Origin: Nematostella vectensis
Taxonomy: Eukaryota > Cnidaria > Anthozoa > Actiniaria > Edwardsiidae
NCBI RefSeq assembly: GCF_932526225.1
Contig: NC_064035.1
Coordinates: 7,749,501-7,813,500 of the forward strand
Direction: 5' to 3'
DNA: 64,000 nucleotides
Below are positions 14,501 to 24,110 of the stretch, one piece after another. A program made the translations under genes and the position numbers. Below the pieces are notes generated by a model. It searched no databases. It was not told the origin of the DNA and was given only the letters and a program-made list of their open reading frames with translations. The number at the start of each line of letters is the position of its first letter. Position 1 is the first letter of the stretch.

Positions 14501-15224
14501 TTATCCTGGCGGTAACTGTGTAACCAATCGAGTAAGAAAAATTAGGAGTCAGTACCCTTGCATCGAAAATGCAATAAATATACCCATATCTTGGATTGTT
14601 TCTAAATGTATTTTAGCGCATCATAAGAATAAAAGAATAAACGAGGTGTTGTTAGTAAGTTAATCATTTCGTTTCGTTACAGCCAAATTCGTTGTTGCGC
14701 GACCTCGGCGAATCCAAAATCCATGTCTCGTTTGGGAATAGCGCGTAGTCAGACACAAGCTTTGGGGGCGGTTTGTCTGGTTTTGATTGTTTGGTTTGAT
14801 TGACTATGCGCTATTCCCAAACAAAGAAAGTAATTTTGGATTCTGGCAGGTCGCGCAACAACGAATTTAATTTGGCTATAATAACAATGATATCACTTTT
14901 CATCTTACCCGAGGAAATTGAGCGTTTACATTCGAGCATACTCGCACCCTCACCTTATAAACTATATCAGAGGAACTCTCAGGGACCTCCCCGTCTGGAA
15001 AATCTTTAGATGAACGCTGAAATGCAAAATAACTTAACTTTTATAAAAAAAAAAAAACATTAGATCGCATTTTATGTTATGATGTGATATTATTGTGCAT
15101 TAAAATAATCAAAATCATATAGAGTTGTATTGATCTCAGATATTCTCAGTAACATCCCACAATAGCTCGGGGTTTTACTTACATCTAAGCCCAGGAGAGA
15201 GCGAAATCGGTTTCGCAGCGCCAT
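2564..15224 (-). CDS. VPS50: VPS50 (syndetin, CCDC132), 5' part, 14 coding exons; continues off the left edge
   Basis: VPS50 is the EARP-specific subunit that tethers endosomal recycling carriers together with VPS51, 52 and 53. Exons: 15183-15224, 14954-15016, 14370-14414, 13388-13456, 13237-13311, 11512-11565, 11363-11433, 10325-10442, 10114-10149, 3780-3862, 3664-3706, 2994-3092, 2764-2844, 2564-2629. They join in frame to 315 codons; the vertebrate protein has about 960. Family landmarks seen: [94 protein letters not shown]. This is the N-terminal coiled-coil and Vps54_N-like region. The start is the ATG at 15224 ([14 protein letters not shown]). All junctions are GT..AG. The 6.25 kb intron 9 carries the 44-bp array and the palindromic transposon. 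Exon 14 is the least certain. The C-terminal two thirds lie outside the window. Confidence 0.93.
3864..6716. repeat. 44-bp minisatellite array, left block (VPS50 intron 9)
   Basis: About 65 copies of a 44-bp unit run here, approximately GACATACAATATAAGTACAA then CAAACCAGATATTCTATGCC and AAGG. Variants end CAGG, CTCAGG or CCATGG, and a shortened unit carries GCGTCATAAAATATAAG. The array begins at the acceptor of VPS50 exon 10. A longer block recurs at 4561, 5127, 5781 and 6347, a higher-order structure. The array continues at 9370 after an inserted transposon. Confidence 0.97.
6719..9367. mobile_element. 2.65 kb palindromic (foldback) DNA element with TA target duplication
   Basis: The element starts CAGTACCGCTC and ends GAGCGGTACTG, flanked by TA at 6717-6718 and at 9368-9369. 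Removing it and one TA restores a normal 44-bp satellite unit, so the borders are exact. The ends are rich in TTCGCGAA-type palindromes, and AAACGGTTTGAC near the left end is mirrored as GTCAAACGGTTT near the right. The interior is a series of repeats of about 110-140 bp (GCGGGAAGCCATTTATTTGA, GAATGCCGATCGCTTGATAT). They run one way to about 8018 and in inverted orientation after it, meeting at AATGCCGATCGGCATT. No transposase frame is visible. The TA duplication suggests mobilisation by a Tc1/mariner-like transposase; this is inference. Confidence 0.93.
9370..9775. repeat. 44-bp minisatellite array, right block
   Basis: Nine further copies of the 44-bp unit follow the right end of the palindromic element. 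They were split from the left block by its insertion. The last units decay into a unique sequence near 9775. Confidence 0.95.
10565..11235. repeat. About 52-bp tandem repeat in VPS50 intron 7
   Basis: About twelve diverged copies of a unit like AAAAATAGGCCCGAAAATAT GTTCATGTATCTGGTGCATT AGCTATAATG. Alternating variants (GTGTGTGTAACTGGTGCAAA against GTTCATGTATCTGGTGCATT) make a two-unit period in the central copies (10800-11080). The array does not overlap a splice site. Confidence 0.9.
14681..14876. mobile_element. 196-bp foldback MITE in VPS50 intron 2
   Basis: AGCCAAATTCGTTGTTGCGC at the left end is mirrored by GCGCAACAACGAATTTAATT and TGGCT at the right. Inner arms also pair: GTTTGGGAATAGCGC against GCGCTATTCCCAAAC. 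There is no coding capacity. Confidence 0.8.
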
Positions 15225-18092
15225 AATCTTAGCTCATTTTCGGAGTTCTATCATTCACCGCCATTTTGGGTTGTGATCAGGTAACCACGCAAATGTTACG
15301 AACGAGTAGGCCTAAGCTCCCTTCCCCCTCCCCCATAGCTGTCAACCCAACTTAGACAAATCTTTGAAATCGGTGAAATAAAGTAGATATGTGTAAAAAA
15401 CTCAAGAGAGCTAATGCAAGTGGATACAGCAAATGTATAAATATTCTCACAAAATTAGGCTTGTGATGAGGTCCAAAATCTTGTGACATCTGCCTAATGT
15501 GGGTGAGTTGACAACTATGCTTTCCCCTCCAAAAAATATTGATTCTTCTCGATTCTGAAGAGGGGCAGAATTTGTCTGTTCGCACGCTACGGGGTAAAGC
15601 AGCTCAGATTACGAACATAAGATATCCGGTTTCCACAAAACAAGACACATTTCAGCCAATTTAGAGAGAATTTCAACTCAAAATATAATAAAAAGAAAAT
15701 TGGAAAAGCAAAAAAAAAAAAACAGATGACCCATGTATTTTTTCTTTGTACTTAAGTTATATATTGTGCCAAAATATGAGAATAAAAATTTAAAAAATGG
15801 AAAGAGGGGGGGGGGGGGGGGGGGTAGTGTCACCTAGTGTCACCAAAGGGATTTTCTTGGACTTTTATTTAAGTTGATAAGAAAATCTTGGGGGCAGACC
15901 ATAAGGAAGAAATGGGTGTGGGTGGGGTGGCTTTGTCATGTATGCTTTCTTTAATGTTTTATGTTTTCTGCATTACGATTTCTCTTTGGTTTTGGTATAC
16001 GTTTTTTATAGGTGTTGTTTCAATGTGTATAAATTTTATTGTTCTTCGCCTACTCCACCCCTCCTGCTAACACTTTTCTAATAATCCGTCCCTTACACAT
16101 AGTTTAGTCATGATCCCACAAAAAAACGTAACACATCATTTTTATTATTGGACTTCTAGCTTTAATTCATACAAGACACAACAGTGTGTGTTAACTGAGA
16201 CTACTATATCATAGAATTTAGCAAATTCTAATATCAGTCATTGCCACACCCATATAACTTCCATAAATGCTTGAATAAGCGCCTCCCCAAATGTGGGCCT
16301 TACCGAATAAGTGCCTTGCCTAAAATATGATAAGGATAAATGTGAATAAGTGCCTGCAGATGAATAAGCAGCTCTGATGAATAGGGAGATTGAACATTAC
16401 ATGGGGGATAAAACACATTAGCAAATTTCGTAGTTAACTGCTTCTATAGAGGATCATAGCATTTTGCAATTGTTTCTCAGAAATAAAAATATTGCAAGTA
16501 TGATGGTTGGGTTTTGCAATTATGTTTTTGATATAGCTGCAAAATATAGAAGTTAACTTCTTTTTACCAAGGTTGGGTTTTGCAATTATTCTGTAAGTAG
16601 GATTTAGCAATTATGTCATAAACATAATTACTGGGATACCTGTGGTAGCCCAGTCATAAAATGCAACTGTTTTTTTTTTCTGTCGTCTCGCGATTTGCAC
16701 AATGCAATTCCCAAGAGCTTAATCTATTTTGAAGTGGAAGTAGTTTGTAACAATTAATAGAAATCGTCTCCTACAAATCACTTTGTCGATGAATCTGCTA
16801 CTTTACATGAACTTTATTTTCTTACTATAAAATATCTTGATCTCTCTCATTGAATCTCATCATTTTAACCATGTCGATTTTAATAAAGTACAGCATAGGT
16901 GTTGTAAGTCATCTAAGTGAAAAATATTTGGTACTTTGGTGCTTCCTTTAGATAAGCTTAAGTTTTATTATTTCCCTGAAATACCTTTATCCCTCATTGA
17001 ATGTCATTTTATTTTCATGGAACATTTTCAATAAAATCTAGAGATTTGTAATATTTTTGTAGTGTTGTTTATCTTGAAAATATGTGTATGCTCTATAAAT
17101 TTCAATCAAGTCTGGATATTCTATAGCCCTCTCATTTGACTTCAAAATAAATAATTGTATTTGTTTACTTGTAACTTACATAAATAAAATAATATATTTC
17201 AATAAAATTATATTGTTTATACAATAGGACTTACTTTGGGTGTTAAAATAAATTTACCCCTAAGTGATAGCACATTGAGGGCAGTGAACCAAAGTTAAGA
17301 AATAACAATTTTTAAACACACTCTCAGCTTTCCTTAATCTTATTTCGATGCTAACTCTGATGTGGGGATAGTATTTGAAGATGGGACAATCAGCCCTGTC
17401 TACTCTCATGGAGCACACCTCGAGTCCACCCCACACCTGAAGAGATGATGCTCTTACCTTTTTTTGCCCCAATCAGTGTTGTGATATGGCATTTACAATA
17501 AAAAACAAGATTATATATATATTTTTTTATTATATCCAAAGTAGGCAGTAAAATCTTTGTCATACAGGTCACACAAACAAGTTGCAGATCTCAGGTATCC
17601 CAGTCAACCCTGTGCGCAGGGTCTAGTTGCAAAGTAAACCTTGATATATAGAACGATTCTATATTTGCTATATTTTTTTTTATTCAGAGAAACAAAATTG
17701 CGAAAAGTTACCATTCTCTATATGCAAAATTTGCACACACATAAGATGGGAAGTAAAAATATGGGCAGTACCACATGCCAAAAAATGCTATAACAATTTA
17801 ATCAGGTTTTGTTATGGTCCTGGGAGGATTTTTACTTCTGTATATGTTGTAAAAGAGCACTTTTTGTCCAGAGATAAAGAATTAAAAATTAAGCACCTCT
17901 AACATATAAGTGTCTCCACCATACAAGTGGCTCATGTGGTGCAACTGAAAAAAATACGGTAAGGTAACCTGAGAAACACTGCAATACACAGCATCTTACA
18001 TGATCAGTGTCCCTTACCCCAGAGCTTTCTTTTTTGTGTATTCAATATTAAAATGACTTCCTTTAGGCTCAATGATTTCACCATTTGTGTTA
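15225..18092. other. VPS50-SLX9 intergenic region, no gene recognised
   Basis: No conserved coding exon was found on either strand. The VPS50 5' flank has CGCCATTTTGG, a YY1-like motif, about 35 bp upstream of the ATG. A run of 18 G lies at about 15807-15824. The segment near 16265-16400 carries the AATAAGCGCC/AATAAGTGCC repeat also seen in the TMEM87 intron near 47830-47900. CTGGGATACCTG at about 16632 is mirrored by CAGGTATCCCAG near 17600, a possible element of about 970 bp with weak support. Short open frames at 15352-15585 and 17260-17572 show no family signal. Confidence 0.6.
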
Positions 18093-21000
18093 TCAGCGAG
18101 TGTTCAGCTCATTTTCTCTGGCTATTATGTTGTGTATATGCTCTGTGATGGTGTCTATTGGGTTGGCTTGATATGCTGGATGCTTAACCACCTGCTGAAA
18201 CTGTTTAATATCAGCCAATCTGCAAAATAAAGAAACAATAGGTGCCTATGCTCAATTTATAAGCAATAATTGTAATAACTTCTACCAGTTATACTGGTAG
18301 AGCAGGGTCGTATCAGGGGGTGGGGCACTGGGGGCTTTTAAAAGTTATAAGGAAATTACCAGTAGGATAGTGGCTGTAACCATCTAATATTTTCTTAAGG
18401 TTTTTGTATTGTGCCCCCACCCAATATTTCGAGGCCTGCTACGGCTCTGAAGAGTGAGCCTCCAGGTCAAGTGCCCCATTCAAATATTTTTAATAAGCAT
18501 GTTCATTGAGGGTGGTCATTGCCAGAGAGTTTTTTACGTCCCCAGTGGTTCTAATACGTTCATTCAAACCAGGCTAGTGTAGTGCATTTTGAAAAACCCG
18601 AAAAATTAACTAACAACTAACTAACACACTCAAGACTGAAATATTTATGATAGGTTCAAATGACAGACAGATTTATGTGGGCCCATCCTACAGTATCTAT
18701 GTTAATACTTACTGAGATTTTAACCTAGACTTCTTTCTCCGCTTCATAGTCTTTTCATTACAGTTGCTAAAAGAAGAAAAACAACATTTATTAATATTTC
18801 ATGTGCAACTGTGCTGATAATGCCATATCCAGTTATACACCTACAGTTGAAGCTCTCGTAAGCGACCACCTTGGGAACTGAGAATTGTGATCGTTAACGG
18901 AGTTGGTCTTTTACAAGAGCTTGCTCGCTTACTGGAGCTTAAATAAAATGAAATCTAAAAGCTACCGTGACTATAACAACGCAATATTTTGGTTTATTGC
19001 TTGATTTTAAAACTAGGTATCTGACTTATCAAGAGAGTAAGTTGTTTTATTTAATAGCAATTAATTCTATGCAAAGTAGCTTGTTATGCTCGTTTATATC
19101 GACGACTTAAGCTTTTCATCATAAGAATATCTTCTGCATCTACAACAATCGCATGGCGTCTTTTGTTAGCTGATTTCTAAAGCGTGCAACAAACAAGTGG
19201 ATAGCTATTGTAACTGGAAAAAGGATAAATCATGGAGCTGGCAACGAACTAGAGATTCCTCGCATTTACGTATTTTCGGGAGACAAAAAAAATGTTGATC
19301 TCATGGTTGAAATTGAAGTAAGAAAATTGAAATTATAAAATTCTTTAATTCGTTAATAGAGCTGGTCGCACAGATAAGTTGGTCGCTTACGAGAGCTTAG
19401 AATTACAGAGTTTGTGTGACAATTCAATCGGTGATTCATGATCGTGGTCTTATTGGGGCTGGTCACTTACCAGAGCTGTCGCTCAGAGAGCTTCGACTGT
19501 ATTTCAATAAAGGTTGTCAGTCAAATGGCAATTGGTAAATGGCAGTTCTGTGACTGAAACTAACCATGCATCTCGAAGAATATGGATAAATCAAAACATT
19601 TATCCATTAAAGGTTACCAATGCTTGGCTCTGACATTGCTGGACTTTATTTAACACCTTTAATTTTATGAATAATTAGTACACATAAGCAATTTGCCATT
19701 TGCCATTTGCACTGACAACCTTTATTGAAATACAGTTCAGTTATATACAAATACAATTCATTGTGTGGTCTGTTTATGTAAAAGGGACCAGAACTTCAAA
19801 CACAGCACATTACACGAACATACACACATGTATGCCATCACACATACTGCACCTCCTCTGTGACTTTGAATTTTGCCCTTCTTGATTAGTTGCTGCTGCC
19901 AAGCGGATTACAGGCAAGGATGACAGTAATGGTTCAATATCCCCAACAATGGCAGTTTGAGCTCGTTTTTCGGCTTTCTTTATACTTTCCTCAACAAGCT
20001 TACCAGCATGAAGCTCTGCAAAACACAATAAAGACATATTATATAGCCTGCTAGCTGGCTCTCCGGAAGAATCGGGATTCCTGTGAAGAGGGAAAGGAGA
20101 AAGGAGAGCCGTCAGCAAGACCCTATGTTTTTGCATTCCACCACTTTAACACTTGACGTCTACTGTCAAATGAAAGTGTCAGGAACTGTCAAATTGACCA
20201 ATCACAGCCGTCCAAAGAGGAAAAAAAATGGCCAAGTGCAACAAGTGGCCGATCAAAGTACTCAATTGATCTGTGAACCTGTGAATTGGATAAATACTCG
20301 CACATTACAAATAGAGCGTATTTACAAATAGAGAAAATGTAAAGTAAACACACAGGAATTATAAGCACTCCCCCACGCAAGTTAACAACCTCAGTCAAAT
20401 TTGGAGGGTGGGATTCCGAGTGAAATACGGAATTTTAAAAAAAGTTCCAAGCTATAATTTGACAAAACATATTTAGCGCCAGAAAGAAATCCTCATTTAC
20501 TGCAAAATATCAAGACATATGAAGGTTGTCTCATCAACAACGATCGCACATAGATTTCGGAACAGGGAGGTCGCTTCAGCGCTGACCTTAACTTGGAGGC
20601 TTACACTGCACTTTTTCAGCTGAAGCAAATACCATTTGCTCCTTGGCATAACAGTGATTCCCTAATGTAAGACCTATTACAAAGGCAGACTTGTTTCTGA
20701 GGCTTTCTGTCACTTTGATCTGGTCGCATATCAACCCTAAGAGCGAACAAATTACTAAAATTTTCGGCCTTTTACGGCCAGACTCGAAGCTCATGGCACT
20801 AACAAATGTTTGGTAATAAATAAAGCTTTTACCAAACCCAGTTGATAAAATTCCTAGGGAGCAGAGACTCTATAGCATACTTTTTCTAATTATTGCGATC
20901 TGGTCGCATATCAACCCTAAGAGCGAACAAATTACTAAAAATTTCGGCCTTCTACGGCCAGACTCGAAGCTCATGGCACTAACAAATGTTTGGTAATAAA

Positions 21001-22513
21001 TAAAGCTTTTACCAAACCCAGTTGATAAAATTCCTAGGGAGCAGAGACTCTATAGCATACTTTTTCTAATTATTGCGATCTTTAAGGCTTAAAAGTGGTT
21101 CTGAAATAGATGCGGAGTGCACAGTTGAAGGACGAGCCTAGGCCTATATTAGATTTTGCCACCTTATTTGATGACCTGCCGAAATTAGCTTATCAGCGTG
21201 CTCTGTTTGTCAGCGAACAGAGAACATGTAAAAGCATGGGGTCTTGCTGCCTGCTCTCTTTTTCCCTCCTCTCGCCACAGAAATCCCGAATCTCCGGTGA
21301 GCCGGCTAGCAGGCTACATACATATTCTATTAAAATTACAGTATGTTCAGAAGTGGATCTATGGGGAGGGTTTAGGGGGTTTAACCCCCACCCCCTAAAA
21401 AAGCTAGATCCGCCCCTGATGTTTGTGCTGGTTATTACGTGTGGCCATGATCTACTATTATCTAGCTTAAATAGGATGATAATATAAAATTACCTAAATA
21501 CACTATAACATTATAAAAGAGGAATAGCCCCAGGGGAGGGGGGTTCTTCAGGATTAAAGAGATACTGTAGGGATGCTCGTCAGGAATTTCAAATATACCC
21601 CTAAAAATACCTGCACGACCAAAAATTGAAACTCTAAAAAATACCTCAGTACCCCATAAACTACCTGAGGCGATTTTAACAAGCATCTCTCTATTAGGTT
21701 GACATGAGAAGAACCCCCCCTCCCCCCTGGGGGAATAGCATACTTTTTAAAAACTGCACATGTCTTTCTTTTCTCTTATCTGTCTTGGACACCTTCTGAG
21801 GTTTAGTGGAATTTGCAACACCAGATTTTTCTTCTTCCCTTTTTGAAGTGTCAACTGCAGCGAAGAGCCCAGAAGTAGGGAATATGGACGGCAAGGATGA
21901 CTGAAGAAATGCACAAAGTGATGAATTCACAAATGCTCCATTTAAATATTTGTGTGAGGAAGGGTCAAGGGTGTACAAAGATTAAGCAACAACTTCAGTT
22001 CATGACAATTTTTTTGTCTGTTACAGACTGTGATATTACAGTTTTTCACAAATTCAGAAAAAAAACATGAAAATCTTTATGTGATTAAGAACATAATAAA
22101 AGTCTTTATGGTTTCAATTTTCTCATTCTTCTACATTAGGTGACCATGAAGGCTATGGAACATCTCATGTAAACAACAGAATCCAAGATGGCCGACAAAA
22201 TAACATTTTCATCTTTGAATTTCGGGATGTTGCCGTGCTTGATTTTGGTAGACTTTAGATTTTTTAGTATGTTATTAGTCTTATCATTAGTCATATGTGT
22301 TAAAAGTTGTTTTTTTCCAGGTCAAATTACCGGTACTGGACTACAATGGCTGCTACACGTGGAGGCCTTTGTAATTTCAAAATAAGCACTAAAACTACGA
22401 TACTACTTAGATCATACCTCATTGGCCTGTAAGGGGTCCTTCTTAAGATTATCTTGTCCAAATTTAACAGCTTTTAAGTGCAGTTTTTGACGGCTTTTCT
22501 TTACCTTTCCCAT
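18093..22513 (-). CDS. SLX9: SLX9 / FAM207A ribosome biogenesis factor, 5 coding exons, 198 aa
   Basis: SLX9 is a small basic nucleolar protein that binds pre-40S particles and helps pre-18S rRNA processing and export. Exons: 22418-22513, 21744-21900, 19853-20015, 18713-18766, 18093-18219. Together they give 199 codons including TGA. The N-terminus MGKVKKSRQKLHLKA is the family start. The middle has AEKRAQTAIVGDIEPLLSSL, matching the family's 'VVGDLHPL' region. The end FQQVVKHPAYQANPIDTI matches the conserved 'FQxLLxxPAYxxxPLxxI' block. The C-terminal exon is preceded by a basic stretch, MKRRKKSRLKS. The start of exon 2 is the weakest point: the upstream AFVNSSL may belong to the protein (family 'AFINTNIF') but cannot be joined in phase from what I see. 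Its 3' end and WDR75 share the same strand. Confidence 0.85.
18303..18450. mobile_element. Short MITE in SLX9 intron 4
   Basis: CAGGGTCGTATCAGGGGGTG on the left pairs loosely with AGGCCTGCTACGGCTCTG on the right. A half copy of the same right end (GACCTGCTACGGCTAT) sits at about 23685-23700. The inner sequence has G-rich and C-rich arms (GGGGCACTGGGGG / GCCCCCACCC). Confidence 0.55.
18844..19499. mobile_element. 656-bp TIR element with TA duplication in SLX9 intron 3
   Basis: CAGTTGAAGCTCTCGTAAGC at the left matches GAGAGCTTCGACTG at the right, with TA at 18842-18843 and 19500-19501. An internal copy of the arm (GGTCGCTTACGAGAGCTTAG) lies near 19380. The ends (CAGT..ACTG, TA target) resemble the 6719-9367 element in style. 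Confidence 0.8.
19500..19732. mobile_element. MITE with CAATAAAGGTTGTCAG termini, in SLX9 intron 3
   Basis: TTTCAATAAAGGTTGTCAG at the left end and CTGACAACCTTTATTGAAA at the right end form a near-perfect TIR, flanked by TA. Related copies are at about 33758-33830 (one end only) and 39539-39766. It directly abuts the 18844-19499 element. Confidence 0.85.
20044..21316. mobile_element. 1.27 kb foldback element in SLX9 intron 2
   Basis: TAGCCTGCTAGC at the left and GCTAGCAGGCTA at the right begin imperfect arms of roughly 90-100 bp (CTCTCCGGAAGAATCGGGAT against ATCCCGAATCTCCGGTGAG; CAGCAAGACCCTATG against CATGGGGTCTTGCTG). The interior holds a 180-bp tandem duplication. No transposase is visible. 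Confidence 0.8.
20717..21076. repeat. 180-bp tandem duplication inside the foldback element
   Basis: GATCTGGTCGCATATCAACC begins at 20717 and again at 20897. The two 180-bp copies differ at only about two sites, so the duplication is recent. The third GATC at 21077 starts a different sequence. Confidence 0.95.
21528..21733. mobile_element. 206-bp MITE next to the SLX9 exon 2 donor
   Basis: CCCCAGGGGAGGGGGGTTCT at the left and AGAACCCCCCCTCCCCCCTG plus GGG at the right form a TIR of over 20 bp. The right edge is about 10 bp from the last base of SLX9 exon 2 (21744), immediately beyond the 5' splice site of that exon. Confidence 0.8.
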
Positions 22514-22827
22514 TTTAGAGCATTTGATCCAAGTTACCGGGTCACCGGCCCTGCACAGGTAACCCACGCACTCTAGAAGCAGAGAAGTAACAACTCGAAT
22601 CAAAATATGACACATGGGAAAAATACCAGTGCGCTTCCAGAAATAAAAGAAGGGACATATAATCTGTTTCATTTCTTTGAAAGTATACCTTCTAGCGAGG
22701 TGGAGTGGGGGGAGGGGTAGTAAAAAGGTATAAGAAAATTGTCGAGGAACTTAGAAAATTAATCAAATGATCGCGAATTGAAGGATGATTGAGTAAGAAA
22801 AACGCGACACTTCTTTTTTTAGTACTG

Positions 22828-23050
22828 AAGCGTTCTAAAATGCAGAATCAAATTGTGCTCATAGTAACAACCTTATTATTGCTATTGATCATTAGTGTTA
22901 TTATCTTCCTAATAATTCATTGGGTATTATATTTTTATATACACTATGAACATCGTTAAAAACATATTCAGCCTTAAAATGTCCCAAAAATAAGGCCCCG
23001 CCTCAACTGTAAATTTAACGTTCTTATAAAAAAGTGTATATAAGATGATA
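22828..23050 (+). repeat. Dispersed repeat family X, copy 1
   Basis: The copy reads GAATCAAATTGTGCTCATAG, ATTGCTATTGATCATTAGTG, ATTTTTATATACACTATGAA and AACGTTCTTATAAAAAAGTG. The same order of blocks is found at 60480-60700 (plus strand) and 38115-38290 (minus strand). No coding potential was seen. Confidence 0.75.
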
Positions 23051-23068
23051 TAATATACTTAATCAAAG

Positions 23069-23228
23069 CTAGCCATATCCAGCGGCGTAGCCAGGATTTT
23101 TAAAAGAGAGGCCCAAAAGGCCCTTTCAAGGCATTTTCTCCTGAATCTCAGATAATGTCTCATACATTTACTGTATTTTTGGCTGCTAAAAGGGGGGCCC
23201 GGCCCCCCCTGGCTACGCCCCTGGATAT
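23069..23228. mobile_element. MITE with GGCGTAGCCAGG termini, SLX9-WDR75 intergenic
   Basis: ATATCCAGCGGCGTAGCCAG at the left and CTGGCTACGCCCCTGGATAT at the right are mirror images with few mismatches. An inner GGGGGGCCCGGCCCCCC palindrome lies near the right arm. The intergenic region 22514-24110 otherwise holds repeat copy 1, a half MITE near 23690 and no recognised gene. Confidence 0.8.
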
Positions 23229-24027
23229 CGCATGGTGACGAATGAGCTGAACCGCTCAGTTCTCGCTCTCCAGTCCAGCCTCTCCGGTGCCTGAACTAAG
23301 GCTGTAACCATGGGAAACAGTGTTGCCATGGAAAAGGAGGCGCTCCATCGTATTCTCCCGTTGAAAAGCCATGGCTGATTACTTGGCATTGATAACTAGC
23401 ATGAATTTCAAGCTAAAAACAAAACAAAGTTCTGGTCCAAAATTCTTGTATGCGGGTTGGTGAAGGATGGTTTAGGGGTGGGGGGTTGGGATGGTGGTTT
23501 TGGGAAACAGGGGGGTAACTGGCCTGCGGCGGTTAGGGGAAATAGAAGCTTGGTAACCAATGCCTTCTTTACTGTATGTAATAAATAATTTAATTTAAAA
23601 TCCTCTTTTATGTTTGGATGACAAACTGTGTACCTCACATACCTTCTTGTTTCTGTATCGTGCCCCCCTCCCCCAGTAATCTGAGACCTGCTACGGCTAT
23701 AGTTAATTAAAGACTGCGAAGGAGCTAAATGAAGTTACAGATTGTATGCTGGTCGATTAGTAGATGCTACAAGATCAAAATACGAAATTATGAACTGCTT
23801 TTATTCATGGTCTGCATTGAAATAATGGAAAAAAAATTTGGGTCAACCCTCCCCCCCCCCCCAACCATAGACCGCCGCTGAATTGAGTCCGCGGGGATCT
23901 TCATCGCTAAATTTGAACATCTGACCATTCTCAGCAGTGATTCTCTTAGGAATTTGCGTATATTCCTATGCCTTCTTTATCTCTTGTATTCTCTGTTGCC
24001 TCTTCGTTGTGTAAATATTCATTCATT

Positions 24028-24033
24028 TTTATT
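24028..24033 (-). terminator. Candidate polyadenylation signal of WDR75
   Basis: AATAAA on the minus strand, 78 bp downstream of the WDR75 stop codon. Confidence 0.5.
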
Positions 24034-24110
24034 AAAATATTCATTATCTGTACAAGTTATACAACTGTGCGCGTCCTCTATAGCTCGTGACAAGATCTTG
24101 ACATTTGTCT

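Noticed and set aside
21901-21960. Upstream extension of SLX9 exon 2 containing AFVNSSL
   Set aside because: It resembles the family AFINTNIF block, but no acceptor in phase with exon 1 was found, so the shorter exon was used; this remains open.
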